From positions 806,001 through 870,000 of the forward strand of contig JACCIC010000035.1 of assembly GCA_018907035.1 (NCBI GenBank): a stretch of DNA of 64,000 bases, read 5' to 3'. The first letter of the stretch is position 1; the number at the start of each line of letters is the position of its first letter. Below, piece after piece: positions 48,347-59,660 of this stretch. Source of the stretch: Sycobia sp. Sy_11. Taxonomy: Eukaryota > Arthropoda > Insecta > Hymenoptera > Epichrysomallidae. A model generated the notes under the pieces. The model saw only the letters and a program-made list of their open reading frames with translations. It was not told the origin of the DNA and made no database searches. The position numbers and the translations under genes were made by a program.

Positions 48347-49751
48347 GACTCGCGTGCTCTCCTTCGCTCGCTCGCGCGCTCGCAGAAGACGTGCACGGGG
48401 GCGCGTATACATAGCGTACACACGTACGTCTATGTATAAATGCGCGCGCGCGCGAGAGTCGCGACGGAGGCCTTCGTCGTGCGCGCTCTTGTTTGCGGGA
48501 GCGAGAATGGGCGAGCGAGCGGGAGGGAGCGAGTGGCTATTGAGCGAAGGAGCGGGCTAGATGGCAGGCTTCGATTATTTAATCGACTAAGAATATTCAG
48601 AAGACCGCGGGATATCGCGTTTTGTCTAACTTCCTGCGGAATCCCACCGGGCCGTCCCTGCTGCCATCGGCTCTTTTACATACGCCAACCCGGGGCCCCG
48701 CACCAATTTCTTTTCTCTTTCACCGACGCCTCCCCCCCCTCTCTCTCTCTCTTCTCTCTCGCTCTGCCTTGTGTATATTTCGTCTAAGGGGCAGGGTTGC
48801 CGCTGTCAGTATTCCTGCCTATACGTATGTACGATTCCATTTCTCAGGCACTACTGTCGATCATTCCTTTGCACACATCCGTGCTATTGTTCTTTTTTTA
48901 CGCCTTTTCTTTTTCTTCGCTAGTTAACAGGCAAGTGGCAACGGAAAATTAAGCAACTAATTAATTTAACAAGCTGTTAGTATTTATAACAATGAACACC
49001 AACTTAATTTTACCAACTCTATTATTCATTTATTTTCTGGTAAAGTAACTGTTCATTTATTGCCAATTTATCCGGAATTATCCATACACTGAATATTTAT
49101 TTGTAATTATTTTAAGTATTCTTAGTAAAATATAAATATTATTTTTATTATTTATACACGATAAGGTAAATTAGATTATGTAATTATAATACTTTAAAAT
49201 TATTACCGCGATCGAAATATGCTGAGCCGTTTAAAAAAGAAAATTTTAGAATGAGAATTTTAAATTATAATAAGTTAAATTATTTTGATCATTTGAAATA
49301 CATATTAGTATTACATGAAAACAATGAATTATTTCCTTTTGTTTAATACAAATTTATCTACAGTCCTTGAATTTTTAATTATTATTGTATTTAATGGTAT
49401 TATTTCTTTTCTTCCTAACTTATACAGTTATTAATTATTTGATGCTTTTTCGTATTTCCAAGATATGATTTCTTATGCTTGATTATACTGATTTATACAG
49501 AAATACGTAACGACAACCCGAACGAAAAAATACTACATTTTGAATTGTTTCAACCAAAAATAATGAAATTTTAAATGATAGACAATGCTCACAAGACAGT
49601 GTCCATAGGTGCAATATTAATTATAATTTAAATGTATAAATCATATTAACTATACGAATTACGCTTAAAAATAATCTTTTTATAAGTAATTTTCATAGAT
49701 TAATAAAATAAAAAAAAAAAACGAATAATACCACTTTATCTTGGTTTGCAG

Positions 49752-49800
49752 TTGAGTATCAGAAGTTGCTCGTGCATTTTGTCGCGACTCTGGAAGAAAA
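49752..49800 (+). CDS. candidate internal coding exon (unknown gene)
   Basis: A 49-base patch of clearly higher GC sits in an AT-rich block. It is preceded by a good acceptor (CTTTATCTTGGTTTGCAG) and followed by GTAATT. The frame that starts after two bases reads EYQKLLVHFVATLEE and leaves two bases (AA), so the exon enters at phase 1 and leaves at phase 2. The next good + strand acceptor with a closing frame, at 51889, starts with one base (C). Joining them makes an Asn codon and keeps the frame into a GPI-like tail. The peptide looks helical and amphipathic. I do not recognise the family. A 49-base frame is easily open by chance, so the splice signals, the GC step and the phase match are the real evidence. 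Confidence 0.38.
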
Positions 49801-50554
49801 GTAATTGAATTGTCACGGAAAGCACGCACGACTGAATTAACGGGATGCATTATGAAAAAGTGAAAAGAGGGTTTGGCTTGTTATACGCCATTACCTACTT
49901 TTTTCATTTAACGAACTTATAATTCAGTATCAGGGGACTGCTGATCAATGCGAAAGGGTGATCAACGGTAATGTCGAAGACATTCCTCGAACTCCGCAAT
50001 TATCCTAACTAAAATTGGCCATAATTATTCGAAGAATCTTAACGTGTCGTTAAATATTTCATACTTTTTGGACAAAATTGCCGTTTTCGAAACTGAACTA
50101 GCGAACACGTTTCATACGTACAAAACGAACAGATTTCGGGATTTTTTACAGTTGAATTATGCGACGTGCTTACCATGGCCGCATCCACGTAACGGTGCAT
50201 AACAGCCCCTCGTTTAAAAAAAAAAAAAGGTCCAGGAGATGGAGGGGGCTCTCGACTCGTCGAGCGTAAAACATTGCACTTTATTTGCCAGGCCAGCGAG
50301 AGCGCCGTCGGCGCGTGAAATCCCCAATCGATGGAACGCGGCGTCGCGAGGTTATCGGGCACGCCACCCCACCCCTCCCCCCCGCCACAAAGTGAAAATG
50401 ATTATGCGCGCGGCGAGTGAGAATTAGCGTAACTCGGCCCGATCGATCCCGAGTAATTGTTATTATAAACTTACAGTATAGCTTTAATCATAATAGCTTC
50501 GGGCTAATTGGATAGATAACTAAGGGTGCAGGTAATTACGGGCGGTGTACAGTG

Positions 50555-50590
<36 letters not shown>

Positions 50591-51423
50591 GCTGGTGGCT
50601 CGCCCCAACGGCTGCTGCCGCCGCCGCCGCCGTTATCAGCGCGAGCGAGCCGGCTCGGCAGGCGCGCCGCAGCCACCGCGAGCGCCCGCGCCCGCCCGTT
50701 CCGCTTATATAGTAGTCGATATGGCTTTGGGCTACGACGTGTTTATGAGCTGCGCCAATGCGCCGACGGCTGTCCGTCGAAAATTCCCTCGCTTTCATCG
50801 CATTACCGCGGCTCCGCGCTCGCGCGTGGCCCTCGATGTGCTGATCCGCGCAACGAATGCTTCCTCCCCAGCCCCCGACCCTCTCCCCGCGCCAACTTCC
50901 ACGCCTCGATCCCGCTCTTGCCTGGGTGGCAAATTCAGTCCGCACTCAAGGGGATTTACTTCTGATAGTTTGCTTTAAAGATGCTAGTTTTTAGTTTGTT
51001 ATTGTTGTTTGTTTTCAATATAACAGACTGAATGAAATGGAGTAAATCAAAAACTTAAAATTATAGAATTGTATTTTATTTAAATTTATTGTAATTATTA
51101 TTTAATGTTCATTATGTATACGGTGAATTTCAAAAATTTACATACATAAATTATTAAGTTCAGATTGCAGTTCATGTAAACAAAAACTTTGGTTAGTTTA
51201 TTTAATTGTCCCTACAATTAGGATAAGATCGATGACTGTTTAAAAGCAAATATCTTTATATAGAAAAAAGAATGCGTATCTGTAGATTATTTTATATATA
51301 GATGTTATTGAACCGCTTAATGTATCGGTTAGCATAATTATCTCGGGCGAAATCAACACGGGGGATGTATGTAAATCGTTTATAAGAACTGCAATGACTC
51401 TGATGTTACACTCTGCTGTTCAG
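49801..51423. other. AT-rich, GC-rich, AT-rich alternation
   Basis: The GC-rich middle (50160-50990) holds an 85-codon ATG frame at 50721-50978 in good context, low confidence. On minus, GCCATG|GTAAGC at 50174 follows MHRYVDAAM and a poly(T) run, a weak exon signal. Confidence 0.55.
50559..50586 (+). repeat. (GA)n microsatellite
   Basis: Fourteen GA units. Confidence 0.9.
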
Positions 51424-51624
51424 CACAAAGACAATTTCAGATTCAATATAGTTTAGAAAATGCAAATATTACATTGGAATTAAAAGAACATTGTTTAAAT
51501 CTTCCGTATATTTTTCATTTTGGAAATGTGGATATTTTGAAAAAAGTTCTTGAATTCTGGCGAGGAATTCTTGAATTCCAACAAATCAAAAAAAATTTTA
51601 TTTCACGTTTGAATTTAGCAAGAG
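51424..51624 (+). CDS. candidate exon, alternative to the GPI-tail model
   Basis: After a good acceptor (GTTACACTCTGCTGTTCAG) one frame is open for 66 full codons (starting QRQFQIQYSLENANITLELK) up to GAG|GTAAAT at 51625, or to TGA at 51630. It is a phase 1/1 unit. It cannot follow the 49752-49800 exon in frame, because that exon leaves phase 2, and it would put the 51889 exon in its other open frame. It is as AT-rich as its surroundings, and Ile/Leu/Asn/Lys-rich text is what random AT-rich DNA gives, so I rate it below the GPI-tail pair. Confidence 0.2.
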
Positions 51625-51888
51625 GTAAATGATTAATTTCAACAAATGTTGTAACTGATAGATGTGTAATTGAAGTAGGTCTCGATATATATTTTCATTA
51701 ATAAGCTTTGTTTCAGTCCCAAAGAGGTCACGAGCCAGATTAAAATATTTTAATGTGCTGATGCAGAAAATTTTAGAAAAGACAGGGCTAATATTGTCTT
51801 TCATGAAAACTACTTTGATTTTTACAATATTTTATTTTATTTCACCTTAATCTGTACTCTAGACTAACAGCAGTTCTCTGTCTTGCAG

Positions 51889-51970
51889 CAGCGATAGTTC
51901 TGGAGCAGCCGCCAAGACGAGCAAACCTCGAATTTTATTATTGTATGTTTTACAGTTATCATGCTTGTGA
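51889..51970 (+). CDS. candidate terminal exon with GPI-anchor-like C-terminus
   Basis: A strong acceptor (TTCTCTGTCTTGCAG) opens into a short GC-raised stretch. In the frame starting after one base it reads SDSSGAAAKTSKPR then ILLLYVLQLSCL and stops at TGA 51968. Small residues (SSGAAA), a polar spacer and a final hydrophobic run are the layout of a GPI-attachment signal. The acidic-Ser-Gly context (EENSDSSG after joining to the 49752-49800 exon) could also suit glycosaminoglycan attachment, which is speculative. A canonical AATAAA lies at 52042-52047, 72 bases past the stop, fitting a 3' UTR. A second frame is also open for about 40 codons, so the frame choice depends on the upstream exon. 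The gene family is unknown to me; cell-surface location is inferred only from the tail. Confidence 0.38.
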
Positions 51971-52041
51971 TATTTCTATAATGGTTATTTCTGAAAGCAT
52001 TTCGTATTAAATACATTTTCGACAGTTCTGTTTGTTACTTA

Positions 52042-52047
52042 AATAAA
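52042..52047 (+). promoter_or_regulatory. possible poly(A) signal AATAAA
   Basis: This is a canonical hexamer 72 bases after the TGA of the candidate terminal exon at 51889-51970. AATAAA is common by chance in AT-rich DNA, so the position gives only modest support. Confidence 0.3.
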
Positions 52048-52253
52048 TTACTGCAATGTAAGACACAAATAATTGTAAATACACTCAGTCTGTCTGATAT
52101 TATAATTCTATTGGATTATAAAAAAACGAAGACCATTATATATTGTATGAACGACGAAGAATCATAGATATTTACCTATTTTCAATATCAATAATTATCT
52201 ATATATGTAGCAGGTCGGCATTGTTGTTCTTTTAAATCAAAAATCAGAACACG

Positions 52254-52287
52254 AGGTTATTATTGTTATTATTACTATTATTATTTC
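52254..52287. repeat. (ATT)n microsatellite, interrupted
   Basis: TTATTATTG then ATT units with single-base changes. Confidence 0.75.
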
Positions 52288-52551
52288 TAAAGACAATACC
52301 AGTGTAGAGCGAACTTCGAAAATATTCTTTGTATCAGTCAGAATGCGTGGGAGCAAAGGGTTGACAAAAACGAAAAGAAGAAAGGAAAAGTGAGAAAAAA
52401 AGAGAGTAACAAGTGCGACGCACTTGGTGGAGCGAAGAGGAGCTTCTCGGACCGTTATTCCTCATTAAAAACAAGGGGTTCATCGCATCGCCATTATTGC
52501 AGAAGTGTCAGATTCAATGAGGGTGCGAGTGTCGGGCGATAGGAAGAGAGG

Positions 52552-52555
<4 letters not shown>

Positions 52556-52584
<29 letters not shown>
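52556..52584 (+). repeat. (GA)n microsatellite
   Basis: Fourteen GA units. Confidence 0.9.
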
Positions 52585-52593
<9 letters not shown>

Positions 52594-52799
52594 GATAGAG
52601 TCATTGAGAGGTGTCACTTCGTGGCATATTCGTTTGTATTTCTCGCTGACGCGCGCGACTCCGTCATTATCTGCCCGGACCCGTCTGCTATCGGCATTGT
52701 GGCTGCGCGTTGGCCGCACTCAAGTGCGCAATCCGCAAAATACAAATAATCAAGCCCTTCCGTCGCCCGCTCTTTCTAATTTCAACTCTCAATCTCACA

Positions 52800-52849
52800 C
52801 ACTCTCTCTCTCTCTCTCTCTCTCTCCTGCTCTCTCTCTCCTGCTCTCT
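52800..52849 (+). repeat. (CT)n with a repeated CTG interruption
   Basis: CT run that contains CTCTCTCCTGCTCTCT twice. Confidence 0.85.
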
Positions 52850-54503
52850 ACCCATCTCCCTCGCCCTCGCCCCATCCCTTGCGCGATCGATCCCTCGCGC
52901 GCCCGCTCGCAATTTTTCAATTTGTCCTCGCGTCCGCGCGTTTCCCCCGCGAGCTCGGCGAGAATGAACGTATCGTCGAATTGCTTCGGAGCGATAATAA
53001 TGACGGATTTCTGCGCGGCGGTCCGCCCGAGACAAGTATACGTTGCCCGACCCGCGGACGCACTGCGAGAGGCCACTTTTCGTCGAGCGAAAAGCTCCCT
53101 TAGCCGCGGGTTGCGAAAGTCAAGCCATTGAGAAGGAAACTTCCGAGTGCCAAGAACTGGAGCGGCTTTACATTTACGCAGGCTTCTTCTGCTTCCGCTC
53201 GATCGTGAATTTTTCTCGGCTCGTCGGACGCGAGATTCCTGCCCCTTCGAATCGAGGACAAAAAAAAAAGAAGAGAATACTGCACCGATTACTGGACCAA
53301 TCTTCCCCGTCACGCCACTGCACCGAGTGTACAATTTTTCCCGTTATTGTCGCTCAGTACGCGAGGACAGCGCGATCGCCGACTCGCGGAGCGTCGTTCG
53401 TTTAGACAATCCATAATTCAATCGGGTCGTAAAAAATCGAGCAGTCGATGGGTTTCGAAGGGTCGGCGAGGCGGACTGCGGATTGATGGGGAGGGGGTGG
53501 GGGAGGGAACGGCAAGAAAGGGCAACGCCGGCAGCCGCCTCCACTCGCAGACGTCATCGTTAACGAAGTTACAGATTCTCGTAATCAACGAGGAGGGGTT
53601 CGCTCTCGCGCGCGGAGAGACGTCGCTGTATAGACATTCAATATGCCGCGGTTGTTAGCGTCCGCAATGTTATTCATATATTCAGAACGCGCGCGCCTCC
53701 CGCGTACATATTGCGATACGCGAGCGTGGGCGCGCTCCGCGAGGGAGGGTTCGGAGGGAGGGGCTTCGGGGCGGGCGAAGGGGTTCGGGTCAAAAGAGCT
53801 GCGATCAAGGCCGCCGATGCCTCTGCCGTCGACCCCGCAACGAGCCCAGCGTCTGGCCCTCGTACCTCCTACGAATCTTTTTTTCCGGGCTCGTTTGTTA
53901 CGTGTCCTCTATTCGCCTTTCTATTCTTTCTCGGCCTGCGATCGAATGGATCGAAATTTGGCTTTCTTCGGTGACTTTGAACGTGTCGCGCTTATTGAAC
54001 ATTGTTCTATTGCATTACAGTAGTTGGGATCGATTGCCCGATGGAGATACGAGAGACGCGATAGTCTACACGAGAAATTGTCGATCGGACCATCCAGTCA
54101 TACAACGTGTATAGATGCGGCGCACGAAAGTTAATGGAACTAATTGAAAAGAAATGTTGAGCTTAGGCAAGGATTTATGCATACGGCGGCGAACCGAAGT
54201 GCAGTTTGTCTTGGGCCATTAAGAGAAATGCTGTAGTTGTTGCGTACAATCTCCGGGCGAGACCCGGCCGCGATCGGGAAGGGGATCGGGGTCGGGGGCG
54301 AAGGGGACGAGGTGGCGGGCAAGGAAGCCGGCTGCTTGTTTTATAGCCCAGCATCTGTTCGACGATCGTCTCGTTCCGATACCACTTTATCCTTGGCGTT
54401 AGCCGCTTCCTAACTGTTCGCGAAACAAGCTCCATCCTTCTCCCGACGAAATCACAAGAGTGAGGAAAGCTCGCGATTCCGAGTTTCTTTCCACTCGCCT
54501 CTC

Positions 54504-54506
<3 letters not shown>

Positions 54507-54537
<31 letters not shown>
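54507..54537 (+). repeat. (CT)n microsatellite
   Basis: Fifteen CT units. Confidence 0.9.
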
Positions 54538-54539
<2 letters not shown>

Positions 54540-55175
54540 ACTCTACTGCGCTCCCTCTTTGTTTTCCGATTTCCCTTTCCGAAAGCTACTCTCAGCGCTT
54601 CTTCTCGCTTTCTTTCTCTTTCTCTCGTTCCTACAGCTTGCCCGCCGCGCCGTCTCGCCGAAGCTTTTCCTGCCGGAGGCTCCCTTCCAAGCTTTTATTC
54701 TTATTTTCAGTCAGCTGAGATACGGCTCCGAGCTTTCGTTCTTCTGCACTTCTCGACTTTTTTCTCGCGTCTTCCTCAGTCCATCTCCGAGAGAAGACAA
54801 ATTTTTTCAGCTCTGTTATTTATTGCTCGTCTCGCTATTTGTTTACTATAAATCATTCGATTTGATTTTACAATTTTCCAAAGTGAAATTTTTCAACATC
54901 AGTTATTCACACTTTCATCGCCGTTTATCATAAACCTATTTTCCCCCAACTATTCGAATTGCAATAATGAGGTAACTTTTCGTACCCTCCAAATGACATT
55001 CTCGATGGTAAATTTCACTTGTCAATCTGAGAATTATTTCTTCTCAACCCAACAGAAATTTAATAATTTATTATAGATATTAAATCAATGATAAATGGCC
55101 GATTTGCAAAGTACAGAGGTTGTTCGCAATCGTACGCGACATTGTTAATTATGAGTTCGCGAGTTTCGACTACAG

Positions 55176-55177
<2 letters not shown>

Positions 55178-55211
<34 letters not shown>
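55178..55211 (+). repeat. poly(A) run of 34
   Basis: The only very long A homopolymer in the window. It might be the tail of a retrotransposed copy, but the 100 bases upstream (to 55080) show no recognisable gene or SINE, and no target duplication was found. Confidence 0.9.
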
Positions 55212-55212
<1 letters not shown>

Positions 55213-55392
55213 AGAGAACGAGAGAGTGGAGCGAGCTTGGACGAAGCCCCGCCGGCGTTTTTCCCGCGGGAAAACTCGGCAATGAGACAGGGTCGTGCCG
55301 GGGTTCGAATAGGGGGAAAGTAACAGGAGAGCGCGCTCATAACTTAATGATCGCTCGTATTTCTTCGGCGGCCTTTATTTATTGGTCCCCAG

Positions 55393-55555
55393 TAGTTATC
55401 CGCCATTGTATCTCGTAAAGAGCCCCGGCTCTCTGTTTACCGGGAGATCGGAACACACGGCACTGCTCACTTCTTTCGTTCCCATAAGCTACCTCCCGAG
55501 GCACTCGCTCCTTTATCCACTAGCCTTGGGTGTGCGAGAAAAGACTATAATACGG
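55393..55555 (+). CDS. candidate internal coding exon (unknown gene)
   Basis: An acceptor with a pyrimidine-rich lead (CTTTATTTATTGGTCCCCAG) opens into a 163-base frame: one base plus 54 codons. It starts SYPPLYLVKSPGSLFTGRSE, ends LALGVREKTIIR and stops at CGG|GTAAAA. The frame stays open beyond the donor to a TAG at 55679, so a terminal-exon reading is also possible. Codon use is balanced and neither low complexity nor Arg/Ala-rich. The exon enters at phase 2 and leaves at phase 0. No family is recognised. Confidence 0.3.
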
Positions 55556-56568
55556 GTAAAATCACCTAATTGCCTTGTCAATTCGTCCAACGGTAAATTT
55601 TCGAAAGGATCTGTAAGCTTCTCATTCGCGGCCATGGATCCCTACTTTTTCCTCGTATTTCTCAAAGCGCGAAATCTGTAGGAAAAAATTAAACCGAGAT
55701 AATTTTCGAGCATTCGGTTTAAACGCGCGCATTAGATATCGGCGCGAACGAGCCACGGACGAACGAAGCAATCGGGCGCGATTCGTGAGAGAACGATGCC
55801 GGCATTCTTTTTGCATCGGTCCCCGGAACACGTATTTTGCGGGCAGCAATAAATAAGCGTGCGGAGATCAGAGACTCGGCGATAATACGCGATCCCCCCG
55901 GCGTTGAATACTTAATGCTAAGTACTCGGCGTATATCTGCATATGCACCCCCGACCTCTATCGTCCAGGCCCCCCTCCGTCCCCCGCCCTCCACTTCTTT
56001 CTTCGAGCTCGCTTCCGGTAACTCTCTCCCTCTAACTTCCTCCCTTCTACTCCCTCTCTTTCCCTCTCGCGTTCCCCCTCTTCCTCTTTCTCCGTATATA
56101 TATGTATATATATATATATCCGATATACGAGTATATATATCGAGTAAGCTCCCGCGCTCGCACTGGCACAATCCTTCCGCCGCATCTTTTACCTCTTCCT
56201 CCACTCGCCCCTACCCGCGGCGGCGATTCTATACCCGCAATACGCCCCACAACCCATACGAAGTATAACAGTCGTAAGAGAGTTTTTCGCGTGCGCGAGT
56301 GAATAAGGGAGATATAGAACGAGCACGCTGGCGGGGGGGGGGGGGAGAAACGCGGGCATACATAATATGCGCTAGAAGCAGAAGGAGCTACTATTGAGTC
56401 CCGGCACAATAAAATAACGCGAAATTCTTGCCGGAGCGGGAGGTGGAGGCGGCGGAGGACGAGGACGCGAGGGGGAGGGGGAGGAGGAAAAAGAGAACCG
56501 CGAGAGGGGAAACTACGAGAGTTAAAGACAGAGACGGATAGATAGAAAGACGCGTATATGTATGTATA

Positions 56569-56570
<2 letters not shown>

Positions 56571-56612
<42 letters not shown>
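56571..56612. repeat. (TA)n microsatellite
   Basis: About 21 TA units. Confidence 0.95.
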
Positions 56613-56615
<3 letters not shown>

Positions 56616-57033
56616 GAGAGCGGCGGCGGGACGGAAAAGAAGGGGGAGGAAGGGCGAATGGAGGCGCTCTCTGCGAATCGGCAAAACAAGAGGCGAGAAA
56701 GCGGAGAATCCCGTATATACGGGGGTAGGTGGAAGCGGAGGCGGAGGGGTAGCAGTCGGGCGTGGGAGGGGGTGGTTCGTTCGTTCCGCCGGTGTGTCTG
56801 TGCATGCATTATGCACGAAGATAATGCTCTCGGATACTTTGTCTATATGGGGATAACGCGGAAATCCACCCCGTCGGTCCAACCTACTCCTCCCATTCCC
56901 CCTCCCGCCCGCAGTCCCCCACCGCCTCCTCCGCGCCTCTGACGCTCGCCGCGCTCCTTCCATCCTTCCGGGAAAAGCATCTGCCCGTATATGACTCTTT
57001 TCGCTGCGCCCCCGGCTGCCCGCCTCCGCAGCG

Positions 57034-57036
<3 letters not shown>

Positions 57037-57064
<28 letters not shown>
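57037..57064. repeat. (TA)n microsatellite
   Basis: Fourteen TA units, 140 bases upstream of the 57204 small frame. Confidence 0.95.
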
Positions 57065-57067
<3 letters not shown>

Positions 57068-57203
57068 ACTTTTTTCCCGCATAAGCTTTTCAATGCGTAT
57101 CCTATCTTCTCTCCTTTTGTCGCGGCAATGTAGATATCAAAGTGCGCCTATCGGATGGTACTTGCTGTACTTTTTCCGTAAAAAAGCCTCGGATGGTTAT
57201 AAA

Positions 57204-57392
57204 ATGGCCGAGGAAGAGGAAGGCATCGTCCACGATTTATTAAAAATCATTACGCATTCATTTTTTGCGGAATATAAATTCGTACATAGCTTGATGAAAA
57301 ATCAAAGAAGCCTTAAGAAAAAAGTGTGGATACTCCGACGTGATCGTGCTTTCGCGCACGTAGACTTGAGGGATTTCAGTACAGTATTGTAA
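57204..57392 (+). CDS. small open frame, 62 residues, unknown
   Basis: An ATG in a near-ideal context (AAAATGG) starts a 62-residue frame ending at TAA 57390. It begins MAEEEEGIVHDLLKIITHSF, an acidic start followed by a hydrophobic helix-like segment, then turns basic (NQRSLKKKVWILRRDR) and ends FSTVL. The text is varied and unlike the repeat-derived frames around it. The frame is also open upstream of the ATG across a (TA)n array, so this could be part of a longer exon. No known family. Confidence 0.27.
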   Translation: MAEEEEGIVHDLLKIITHSFFAEYKFVHSLMKNQRSLKKKVWILRRDRAFAHVDLRDFSTVL

Positions 57393-57849
57393 AACGAATC
57401 GTAGTCTCTGGATGCCGCGGGGCTATCAGTGCCGAGGGCTCTAGTAAGCCACTGGCCATCGTTTGCGCCAACGACGCGTACATTATTAGCGCCAAGTACC
57501 GGCGGGACGCGCGGACAGAAAGAATATGGAAGCGAAGACGGGACGTGGGGGGTGGGACGGGGAGGGGGGCGGCGGTCGTTCGAACGAGCGCGGCGCGAGC
57601 GAGAGCTGGAGGCCTAACCTAAATTCTGAATAAAACGGGGGCTGCATAAAGGATCAGAGCGTGATGAAAAACAAACAGCGGCTTAGGTTTGCTGTTTGAT
57701 CTTCGGGGACGAACGCCCCCCCCCCTCCCGGTGCATTCGCGCACGGACAAAACTCGACCGCGACACGGAGCATTTATACGTTATATTCGTACGCGACCGC
57801 GTTCCTATATATAGGCGCACGAGCTAATCTCGCGCTCAGTTCGGGTATT

Positions 57850-57856
<7 letters not shown>

Positions 57857-57902
<46 letters not shown>
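57857..57902 (+). repeat. (GA)n microsatellite
   Basis: About 23 GA units. Confidence 0.95.
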
Positions 57903-57907
<5 letters not shown>

Positions 57908-58188
57908 ATCGCGCTCCTTCAGGATTTCATCGTCTCGTCGCGTCGCCTCGCGCTATGCATCGGCCGGCGATGAGTCAAGCATGTAGGAGGGGCGAAGGGC
58001 TAAAAGGCCGTTTTTTTACATTCATCCTCACCGTTATACTAAGGGGCAGGGGGCAGAGGCAGTATTTGAAAATAACCTTCACATATCGCTACATGTCGTC
58101 TCCCGTGCCGTTGGCGCACCGAAAGGTGCGCGATCGACATTTACGAACCTATATGTGTTTATGTAGATATGTAAAGTCAAGCCAGCTG

Positions 58189-58190
<2 letters not shown>

Positions 58191-58234
<44 letters not shown>
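58191..58234. repeat. (AT)22 microsatellite
   Basis: Uninterrupted AT run. Confidence 0.95.
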
Positions 58235-58238
<4 letters not shown>

Positions 58239-58687
58239 GCGCAATTCGCGAATGGTTGGGCAGGGCGGTGGGAGGCAGAGAGTCGGAACGGCTTCACCGC
58301 GAAACTTTGAAGGGAGCATATCATCTTTCTTCTATATCCCGCGCCCCGCTGATGATTTTCATATTGAGATTTCTCCGGGACATTCAATTAGAAAGTTTCG
58401 CTCGGTGCTCGCGGCAATTATTTCAGAGGAGGGTGGGCGGAGGACGGGGGCAGGCATCGGGCAAGTGGCAGAGATTCGCGGAGAAGAGGGGGGGGGAGAG
58501 CATCGAACTGCGCTCGGAGCTTCGACTTGAAAACATGTCGCCGCCCTGCCCCGCCCTGGCCCGCTCTCCTGCCTTCTCTCCGCGCTTCGCATAATTTCGC
58601 GAGAGTCCGTATTGACGAGTACCCAAGGCGCGCATTACTTACGCCGGCTAAACTCATTTTCCAACTCGAAAACTGAATTGTTGAATA

Positions 58688-58693
<6 letters not shown>

Positions 58694-58746
<53 letters not shown>
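58694..58746. repeat. (AT)26 microsatellite
   Basis: Uninterrupted AT run. Confidence 0.95.
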
Positions 58747-58752
<6 letters not shown>

Positions 58753-59421
58753 GAAACTTTTTCGAATCTGCATTCGCAATGACTTTTGAGGCGCTCAAAG
58801 TTCCCGACGATACAATTCCGCATTCGATTTGAAAGCCAATTTGGACAGCGTTAACAATTTCTCAATTTGCCGAGCTACGGACAGCGAGTCGTCCCTACAT
58901 ACTTATACAATTTTCGGATGCGCCGAACGATATATACGATACGACAGCGAACGTACGCCACATTCAATCCCCGATCCGACCCTCGTTTACTTGCTCTTTT
59001 TTTTCCGCACGGAGACGGGCACGCGAGCCCGTAAGGATGTGTTCGGGTATGGGTTTCCCCGTCTCGTCGCTTGGATCCCGTAACTGCCGTTTCTCCTTGT
59101 CCCCGAGTACCGAGACCTTCTTCAGACCTTCCTTTTCACTGTTGCCTTATTGAATATCCCACAAGTGGAAAATCAGTCGGGTGGGCCTCGTTGAAAGGCA
59201 TCCGCGGCAATAAACCGCGGCCGACCGGGGGGGCTTCTTCGTCTTCATCGCGCTATTGACGTTCCCGATACAAAGAATTGGGAAGGGGAAGGAGGGAGGG
59301 TGAGAGAAAGAGAGAGTGGGAGGAAGGGAGAAAAAGAAAGAGCCGTACCGTAGCGGGGTAACCCTTAGATTCGAGTTATCGTATTCAATGCGATTTCCCG
59401 CTGATCAAAACCTGATTCTCA

Positions 59422-59424
<3 letters not shown>

Positions 59425-59486
<62 letters not shown>
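59425..59486. repeat. (TA)31 microsatellite
   Basis: The longest TA array in the window. Confidence 0.95.
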
Positions 59487-59487
<1 letters not shown>

Positions 59488-59660
59488 GTATCGCAACTCC
59501 CGCTAGTCTTTGCTCCTTGTGCCTCTTTTTCTACTCGTATACTTGAAGCAGAGGAGGGGCGCAAATTGACGTGTCTGACGTTACATGCGAATATCAGGGT
59601 TGAATGCTTGTTTTTTTCTTTGACATTTCTTTACATTGGCTTTTTCGCGTCAAGATAAAA

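Larger units (their letters stand above)
47804..49751. other. mixed GC then AT-rich DNA
   Basis: GC-rich with CT/CA arrays to 48.93 kb, then AT-rich without features. Confidence 0.65.
52331..55110. other. GC-rich block
   Basis: GA/CT arrays and many overlapping frames. A strong acceptor (TTTTATTCTTATTTTCAG) at 54709 opens two frames at once (SAEIRLRAFVLLHFSTFFSR or QLRYGSELSFFCTSRLFS), so no exon is called. Confidence 0.6.
55682..59660. other. GC-rich block dense in microsatellites
   Basis: Five long TA/AT arrays and one GA array in 4 kb; G-runs at 56333-56344. Apart from the 57204 frame no gene candidate. Confidence 0.65.

Noticed and set aside
54691..54830. Very strong acceptor (TTCTTATTTTCAG) with open frames after it
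   Set aside because: Two frames are open equally and the region is pyrimidine-rich with CT arrays, so strand and frame cannot be chosen.
56047..56963. Overlapping 252- and 190-codon minus-strand frames
   Set aside because: Built from (TA)n (Ile-Tyr repeats) and Pro-rich microsatellite flanks.
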